Notes under the pieces: model-generated
What the model saw: the letters and a program-made list of their open reading frames with translations, nothing else
Database searches by the model: none
Told to the model about the DNA's origin: nothing
Origin: an uncultured Bacteroidota bacterium
Lineage (GTDB): Bacteria > Bacteroidota > Bacteroidia > Chitinophagales > Chitinophagaceae
DNA: 39,399 nucleotides
Assembly: GCA_903927185.1 (NCBI GenBank)
Contig: CAIYLW010000061.1
Location: 1-39,399, forward strand
Direction of reading: 5' to 3'
Shown here: positions 34,482 to 39,399 of the stretch, piece by piece
Position numbering within the stretch: position 1 is the stretch's first letter
Layout of the letters: each line of letters starts with the position of its first letter
Made by a program: the position numbers and the translations under genes

Positions 34482-37169
34482 ATGAGCAAACTGTGCAAAT
34501 TTAACGTAAAAACCCTCCTTGCTATTGTTGTGGCGGGTTATTTACTGATATTAACAATTCATTCAAATGCAGCTAAAGCTCCTTTTCGGCTAGTTTATTC
34601 TATTGAATCAAATCGTATAGATACAATTCCTAGTAAGACAACTCCCAAATTTTTAATTGATAAAGAGTCGGGAGATACCACTTTTCAAGATAGTGTTCCA
34701 CATATCGACACTCTTATAATTTCAAAAGATTCTATTGATGCACCTATAAAATATAGTGGTGATGATTCCGGTGTGCTGATTATTTCAACCAAACAGTTTT
34801 ATTTGTACGGAAAAGCTAGAATGGATTATAAGGATATGAAGTTGGATGCTAATACCATACAATATGATCAGCAAAATCAAGAAATCAGAGCATTTGGAGG
34901 TACCGATACTTCTCATAGCCCTTTGAATAAACCACATTTTAACCAAGGTCAAACTAAAACCATTAGTGATACGATTGCCTTCAACACTAAGACCGGAAAA
35001 GCATTTATACAAAATACTTTTTTGCAGGAAGGTGAAATTTATGTAAATGCGCAAAAACTAAAAAAAATTAATAGGGATGAGGCATTTGCTCGAAGGGCTA
35101 GGTTTACCACCTGTAATTTAGATACTCCTCACTTTGCTTTTAGGACGATGAAAATGAAAATCATCAATAATAAAATTGGTGTATCTGGTCCTACATTTCC
35201 CGAGTTTGAAGGCGTGCCCATACCAATTGGTATCCCTTTTGGAATATTTCCTTTAAACCGAGGCAGGCATTCTGGGATTTTGCCTCCTTCTTTTATAACA
35301 AGTCAAGACTTTGGCGTAGGTCTTGAAAATTTCGGATACTATAAAGTAATCAATGATAATCTAGATTTTACTACAAGAGCGAATCTATATTCCTATGGAG
35401 GGTGGTTGGTAAATATGAATTCAAAATATATAAAGAGATATCGTTATACTGGAAATTTGAATTTGACTTTTCAGAATAGTAAAATTTTGAATAAGTCGGG
35501 AAGCAGTCTGAATGAATTTAATATTTCAAAATCTTACATGATTAACTGGAGTCATTCTAGTGATCAACGAGCAAGACCGGGAACAACCTTCGGCGCAAGT
35601 GTAAATTTTGGTAGTACAAAGTTTAATAAAACATTACTCAATAATCCTTATCAGAATTATAATAACCAGTTAAGTTCTTCAATTAATTATGGAAAAGATT
35701 GGCGTGGAAAATACAATCTTTCTTTGAATGCAAATCATAACCAAAATAGTGTTACCGGTTTAGTAAATATGAATTTGCCTACAGCTAATTTTAATGTAAT
35801 TACATTTTATCCATTCCAGAAAAAAGAAAGCATAGGTTCTCCTAAATGGTATGAGAAACTTGGATTGGGGTATAGTGGAAATCTGCAAAACCAGTTTTCT
35901 TTTTATGACAGTACTTTCAATTTTAAAAGAATGTTGGACACCATGCAATGGGGAGCGCAACATACGATACCCATTTCTTTATCGCTACCCTCATTAGGAC
36001 CTATAACCATTGCGCCAAATATTTCTTACGAAGAAAGATGGTATGGTCAACGCAATTTTAAGAGCTGGGATAGCGCTAAACAAAAAGTAGATACTGTTAT
36101 TCAAAAAGGGTTCTACACAGCAAGGCAAATGAGTTTTGGGATTGGCATAAATACTAGAATCTTTGGTACTTATCAATTTAAAAAGTCCAGTTGGCTTAAG
36201 GCAATCAGGCACGAGATCAGGCCTAATATATCTATCAATTACAAGCCTGATATGGCAAAAAGTTTTTTCTATACCACACAAGTAGATACCTCTCGAAGGA
36301 AGGTTCGTTTTTCTCAATTCGACGGCGGCATATTAGGCTCATTCTCAGAAGGCAAATTTGGAGGTATGGGTTTTGGAATTGATAATTTATTGGAGATGAA
36401 AGTGAAGGATAAATCTGACAGTACAGGAGTGGCTACAAAAAAAGTAAAACTGATTGATGGATTTGGTTTTTCATCGAATTATAATTTCATGGCAGATAGT
36501 TTTGCAGTGGGTAATTTTAATTTGTATGCTAGAAGCACGCTATTTGAAAAAATTAATATTACAGCAAATGCCAATCTGGATCCTTATAAAACAGATAATA
36601 AAGGATATCGAATAAATCAATTATTATTTGATCCAGCTCATTTTAAATTTGGAAGAATCACAAGTGCTAATTTAGCAATTTCCACCTCTTTCAAGAGTAA
36701 ATCAAAAGATGAAAAAGCAGGAAAAGAGAGTAAAGAAATACCATTAGACCCCTTTATGACTCCTGACGAACAGCAACGGCAATTGCAATTTGCCAGGGCG
36801 AATCCTGCTGAGTTTACAGACTTTAATGTGCCATGGTCTTTAAGTTTTTCCTATTCTTTGAATTATACTAAAACGCTAAAGGCTGATTATAGTGGCTGGG
36901 TAAGCAATATTTATTCTTCTACAAATTTCAATGGAGATTTTACATTAACTCCCAAATGGAAAATGGGTGGTACTGGTTATTATGATTTTAATCAAGGTAA
37001 ACTGCAACAGTTAAGTATGTTTATTACAAGAGAAATGCATTGTTGGCAATTGGCTATTAATGTTACTCCAATTGGGTTATATCGTTCTTTCAATATCACA
37101 TTGAATCCAAAATCAGGGATCTTGCGTGATTTAAAAATCAATCGAAGCCGAACATTCTCGAACTACTAA
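34482..37169 (+). CDS. lptD: LPS-assembly outer-membrane protein LptD
   Basis: This 895-residue protein has an N-terminal signal segment (about 10-30), a periplasmic OstA/LptA-like beta-jellyroll (about 90-200; STKQFYLYGKARMDYKDMKL), and then a large C-terminal beta-barrel rich in Asn, Ser and Tyr. It inserts lipopolysaccharide into the outer leaflet of the outer membrane. The long middle stretch IPIGIPFGIFPLNRGRHSGI is a strongly conserved LptD signature in Bacteroidota. The four disulfide cysteines of E. coli LptD are not all evident. It is divergent from the amidase-MCE-OstA operon, which encodes a likely LptA partner. Confidence 0.91.
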   Translation: MSKLCKFNVKTLLAIVVAGYLLILTIHSNAAKAPFRLVYSIESNRIDTIPSKTTPKFLIDKESGDTTFQDSVPHIDTLIISKDSIDAPIKYSGDDSGVLIISTKQFYLYGKARMDYKDMKLDANTIQYDQQNQEIRAFGGTDTSHSPLNKPHFNQGQTKTISDTIAFNTKTGKAFIQNTFLQEGEIYVNAQKLKKINRDEAFARRARFTTCNLDTPHFAFRTMKMKIINNKIGVSGPTFPEFEGVPIPIGIPFGIFPLNRGRHSGILPPSFITSQDFGVGLENFGYYKVINDNLDFTTRANLYSYGGWLVNMNSKYIKRYRYTGNLNLTFQNSKILNKSGSSLNEFNISKSYMINWSHSSDQRARPGTTFGASVNFGSTKFNKTLLNNPYQNYNNQLSSSINYGKDWRGKYNLSLNANHNQNSVTGLVNMNLPTANFNVITFYPFQKKESIGSPKWYEKLGLGYSGNLQNQFSFYDSTFNFKRMLDTMQWGAQHTIPISLSLPSLGPITIAPNISYEERWYGQRNFKSWDSAKQKVDTVIQKGFYTARQMSFGIGINTRIFGTYQFKKSSWLKAIRHEIRPNISINYKPDMAKSFFYTTQVDTSRRKVRFSQFDGGILGSFSEGKFGGMGFGIDNLLEMKVKDKSDSTGVATKKVKLIDGFGFSSNYNFMADSFAVGNFNLYARSTLFEKINITANANLDPYKTDNKGYRINQLLFDPAHFKFGRITSANLAISTSFKSKSKDEKAGKESKEIPLDPFMTPDEQQRQLQFARANPAEFTDFNVPWSLSFSYSLNYTKTLKADYSGWVSNIYSSTNFNGDFTLTPKWKMGGTGYYDFNQGKLQQLSMFITREMHCWQLAINVTPIGLYRSFNITLNPKSGILRDLKINRSRTFSNY

Positions 37170-37175
37170 AAAAAG

Positions 37176-37382
37176 TGATGAGATAAGAGATAAGAGTGAG
37201 GATAACTAATTACGGTTAACCCAAGGCCTCAGCCTAGGAAGTGGGATAAATGATAATTCATTACAGCAGTTCACCCCTGGCTTCAGAATAGGAAGAGAAG
37301 TAAATGATAATTCATTTCAGTTAACCCAAGGCTTCAGCCTAGGGGCTATCTCATATAGATTAAAATGGGCTTTAGCCCTTAC
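37176..37382. repeat. Tandem cluster of palindromic intergenic repeats, copy C (GTTAACCC family)
   Basis: Three imperfect units lie in a row. Each has GTTAACCC (or GTTCACCC) followed by GGCTTCAG/GGCCTCAG and TAGG, at about 37215, 37269 and 37320. Units 2 and 3 share the lead-in AAATGATAATTCATT. The cluster ends in the palindrome GGGCTTTAGCCCTTA (37367-37381), also found in copy B and, as GGGCTAAAGCCC, in copy A. A lead-in GTGATGAGATAAGAGATAAG at about 37176 also resembles the flank of copy A. The cluster fills the gap between convergent lptD and plsC. Confidence 0.7.
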
Positions 37383-37392
37383 GCTGTTTTAC

Positions 37393-38151
37393 TTACTCGT
37401 TAGCAACATAATATTCCCTCATCACATTAAAAACCTTATCTCTAAGTTCCTTAGATGTATATCCTTCCACATCAATTGCGGGAAGGAAATGAATGGCAAC
37501 AGGGTGGGGCACAAGCCAAAATTTTTTATCTGATGGCATTGCTTTTTTAGTATGCAAAAGAACTGCTGGGATAACTGATGTTTTAGTATCAACTGCTAAT
37601 TTAAAAGCTCCATCGTAGAACTGTTTCAAAGGCTCATTTGATTTATTTCTAGTACCTTCTGGGAATATACACATGTGGAAGCCCTTTTTTAAAGCAGCTT
37701 TCATGTCATCAAAACTCCTCCTTCTACTAGCATCACTATTACGATCTACTAAAACAGACCCTCTTGCATAATAGAAACCGAATAAAGGTATTTTGGTAAA
37801 TTCTTTTTTGGCAATAGTTTGATTTGGGCCAGGAATAAATGGGGCAGATAAAGGCACGTCCAACATAGCATTGTGATTGCAGGTAACAATATAGGTTTTA
37901 CCTTTTTCAAAATGCTCTTTTCCTTTAATGGTTACAGGACATCCAATAAGATGAAGCCAGGTCCATTGCCAACCTCGAGCAATACTGATGAACCACCACA
38001 TTCCTTTTGGATCTTTAATTAGTTTTGTTAAGAGCGATGGAATTAAGATGATCAAAAAAGTTCCAGCAAAACTTATTAAACCCCAGAATGCCCAGATTCT
38101 GGCAAATATTTGTAATAGAATTCCCGGCTTAACTTTTCTTGATTTCATCAT
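37393..38151 (-). CDS. plsC: 1-acyl-sn-glycerol-3-phosphate acyltransferase (PlsC-like)
   Basis: This protein of about 252 residues has an N-terminal membrane anchor (WAFWGLISFAGTFLIILIPS) and the acyltransferase motifs CNHNAMLDVP (the catalytic His-x4-Asp) and IFPEGTRNKS (glycerol-phosphate binding). It makes phosphatidic acid from lysophosphatidic acid at the inner membrane. I place the start at the ATG at 38151. A longer frame starts at 38214 and overlaps the end of ung by 13 bases; its first 21 residues look unlike the family, but it cannot be excluded. It lies directly downstream of ung on the same strand and is probably co-transcribed with it. Confidence 0.9.
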   Translation of the reverse strand: MMKSRKVKPGILLQIFARIWAFWGLISFAGTFLIILIPSLLTKLIKDPKGMWWFISIARGWQWTWLHLIGCPVTIKGKEHFEKGKTYIVTCNHNAMLDVPLSAPFIPGPNQTIAKKEFTKIPLFGFYYARGSVLVDRNSDASRRRSFDDMKAALKKGFHMCIFPEGTRNKSNEPLKQFYDGAFKLAVDTKTSVIPAVLLHTKKAMPSDKKFWLVPHPVAIHFLPAIDVEGYTSKELRDKVFNVMREYYVANE

Positions 38152-38201
38152 TGAATTATATGTGGTGCAATATCTTAATTTTATTTGAGAAATTGAAGTT
38201 G

Positions 38202-38882
38202 CTAAAGTTTCCAATCAATCGGATCAATACCCTTTTGCATAAGAAACTCATTTGATTTACTAAAATGTTTGCAACCAAAGAAGCCTTTATCCGCACTAAA
38301 AGGCGAGGGGTGTGCTGCCTTTAAAACAAAGTGCTTACGTCCATCTATTAATAATTGTTTCTCTTGGGCAAATTTTCCCCATAATAAAAATACAAGGTCC
38401 TTTTTATTGGAAGAAAGAATGCTGATCACTGCATCAGTGAAATTGAGCCAGCCTATTTGAGCATGACTAGCAGGTTCATTTGCTCGAACCGTTAAGCTTG
38501 CATTTAGTAAAAGCACACCTTTTTCAGCCCAGGCTGTAAGGTTTCCAGAAGTAGGAATTGAAATGCCGATATCAGATTGAAGTTCTTTAAATATGTTTTT
38601 CAGTGACCGGGGAATAGCCACTCCATCTTGTACGGAAAAGCTTAAACCATGAGCTTGATTTGGGCCATGATAGGGATCTTGCCCTAAAATCACCAGTTTT
38701 ACTTGCTGAAATGGTGTTTTTTCAAATGCTTTGAAAATATTATTTCCAGCAGGATAGATTTGTCTGTTTAAGGCCTTTTCAGCCTTTAAATGGTCTACTA
38801 ATTGTAGAAAATAGGGTTTTTCAAACTCATCTTTTAGTTGTTCTTTCCAACTTTCTTCCATTTTTATGGTCATTGTTTGCAA
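38202..38882 (-). CDS. ung: Uracil-DNA glycosylase (UDG family 1)
   Basis: This 226-residue enzyme removes uracil from DNA in base-excision repair. It has the catalytic water-activating motif GQDPYHG at residues 67-73 (Asp69), the loop AHPSPFSADKG that intercalates and binds DNA, and LLNASLTV. Length and motifs are typical of family 1. The start may be 38882 or one of the in-frame ATGs at 38873 and 38861; all lie before the conserved SWKEQLKDEF. It is divergent from tRNA-Arg and tandem with plsC. Confidence 0.95.
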   Translation of the reverse strand: MQTMTIKMEESWKEQLKDEFEKPYFLQLVDHLKAEKALNRQIYPAGNNIFKAFEKTPFQQVKLVILGQDPYHGPNQAHGLSFSVQDGVAIPRSLKNIFKELQSDIGISIPTSGNLTAWAEKGVLLLNASLTVRANEPASHAQIGWLNFTDAVISILSSNKKDLVFLLWGKFAQEKQLLIDGRKHFVLKAAHPSPFSADKGFFGCKHFSKSNEFLMQKGIDPIDWKL

Positions 38883-38888
38883 ATGGTT

Positions 38889-38919
38889 TTGGATGCAAAC
38901 TAATTAAAATTTATTTTTG
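38889..38919 (+). promoter_or_regulatory. Promoter of the tRNA-Arg gene
   Basis: TTG at 38889-38891, a 20-base spacer and TATTTTTG at 38912-38919 form a good Bacteroidota -33/-7 pair. The tRNA begins about 43 bases downstream, leaving a short 5' leader for RNase P to remove. Confidence 0.6.
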
Positions 38920-38962
38920 CCGCCCTTCAGATAAGGTAACACAGTTTTGAAGGATAAAAAAC

Positions 38963-39036
38963 GGTTCGGTAGCTCAGCTGGATAGAGCAACTGCCTTCTA
39001 AGCAGTAGGTCATTGGTTCGAATCCAATCCGGATCA
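38963..39036 (+). tRNA. tRNA-Arg (anticodon UCU)
   Basis: The 74-base cloverleaf has acceptor GGTTCGG (38963-38969) paired with CCGGATC (39029-39035), D-arm GCTCAGCTGGATAGAGC, anticodon stem ACTGC/GCAGT with loop CTTCTAA (anticodon TCT), T-arm ATTGG-TTCGAAT-CCAAT and discriminator A; CCA is not encoded. It reads AGA (and AGG). An integrase-like gene starts 265 bases downstream, so the 3' end of this tRNA is a likely integration site. Confidence 0.96.
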
Positions 39037-39060
39037 CTTAGTAATTTATTAAAATACGTT

Positions 39061-39096
39061 AATGTCTGTAAACTAAAGGTTTATCAGACATTTTTC
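39061..39096 (+). terminator. Probable terminator downstream of tRNA-Arg
   Basis: AATGTCTG-TAAAC and GTTTA-t-CAGACATT form a hairpin with a TAAAG loop and one bulged T, followed by TTTTCGTTTT. It begins 25 bases after the tRNA. Confidence 0.7.
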
Positions 39097-39300
39097 GTTT
39101 TAGGGTACTACTACAATCAGATATATTTCTGTTTTTTCTTAGCAACTGTACGGTCAACTTTATTTTTTCAGTGCAACTCTTTGTATGGTTGTCATTCTCC
39201 ACCTACCTCAGATAGATAAAACTACTTTTTTCTAATAAAAATTAGTAAAAACAACTCATTTACGGCAATCTCAACATATTTATTATAAATAATCTCAGTT

Positions 39301-39399
39301 ATGATCACATTGAATTTCTATCAGATATTATCCAAAGGCAATGGAAAAGACAAAGGACCAATATACTTATCAGTTAAGGGCTTAGATAAACGCTTACAT
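39301..39399 (+). CDS. Putative tyrosine recombinase / phage-type integrase (partial, N-terminus only)
   Basis: The ATG at 39301 opens 33 codons that run off the window: MITLNFYQILSKGNGKDKG followed by PIYLSVKGLDKRLH. This start, with a short KG/DKG linker and PIYLxV-G-xxR, fits the arm-type DNA-binding domain of Bacteroidota tyrosine recombinases carried by integrative elements. An in-frame TAA five codons upstream makes this ATG the first possible start. It stands 265 bases after tRNA-Arg in the same orientation, the classic place for an integrase. The catalytic domain is outside the window, so the call is tentative. The gap 39097-39300 is AT-rich and shows no gene; two related strings GCAACTnT..GGT (about 39141 and 39171) could be recombinase binding sites. 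Confidence 0.5.
   Translation, partial: MITLNFYQILSKGNGKDKGPIYLSVKGLDKRLH

Noticed and set aside
37176..37382. The repeat cluster as a CRISPR array.
   Set aside because: Only three imperfect units with similar, not unique, spacers are present, there is no cas gene, and related single copies occur at two other loci.

Overview
The window is a stretch of chromosome from a member of the Bacteroidota, most likely the Chitinophagaceae (Sediminibacterium-like); the exact genus is inference. The evidence is AT-rich DNA, start codons with no Shine-Dalgarno sequence, repeated promoter -7 boxes of the Bacteroidota type TAnnTTTG, a TonB-dependent receptor with a carboxypeptidase-like N-terminal extension, a DUF4295 gene next to rpmB-rpmG, a DUF2027-Smr protein, YtxJ, and an lptD/amidase/MCE/OstA envelope locus.

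Layout. 1-2084 (minus) is a sulfur-compound transport cluster: tauE/safE, a decayed stub of an MBL-fold (persulfide-dioxygenase-like) gene, a YeeE/YedE half-transporter and the start of its DUF6691 partner, which is cut by the window edge. 2213-3090 holds a helical protein of unknown function, the bacillithiol-type redox protein YtxJ and a 40-residue lipoprotein. 3228-7193 (plus) carries mpl (peptidoglycan recycling), a DEDDh exonuclease, a polyprenol-phosphate glycosyltransferase and an EamA exporter. 7180-12678 has a TonB-dependent receptor divergent from an S9 peptidase. 12747-17285 (minus) holds trmN6 and the sdhC-sdhA-sdhB operon. 17517-23485 (plus) runs through a MacB/FtsX-type permease, tsaD, an ABC-F ATPase, rpmB-rpmG-DUF4295 and ftsY. 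23595-29514 has a small outer-membrane protein, a prenyl synthase, an amino-acid permease, DUF2027-Smr, RNase P RNA and prfB, which has an intact programmed +1 frameshift. 29519-37169 is the envelope block: nhaA, an OstA/LptA-like protein, an MCE/MlaD protein and an N-acetylmuramoyl-L-alanine amidase on minus, divergent from lptD on plus. 37393-38882 has plsC and ung. A tRNA-Arg(UCU) gene follows, and the window ends in the first 33 codons of what looks like a tyrosine recombinase, so a genomic island probably starts here.

Most of the window is core chromosome: translation, central metabolism, cell wall and outer membrane. The unusual parts are the decayed sulfide-oxidation gene on the left, a family of GTTAACCC/GGGCTTTAGCCC palindromic repeats at three intergenic sites, the strong internal SD at the prfB frameshift in a genome that hardly uses SDs at starts, a naturally asymmetric ABC-F protein, and the island boundary on the right. 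I did not find a CRISPR array, a complete insertion sequence, a prophage or a complete defence system.
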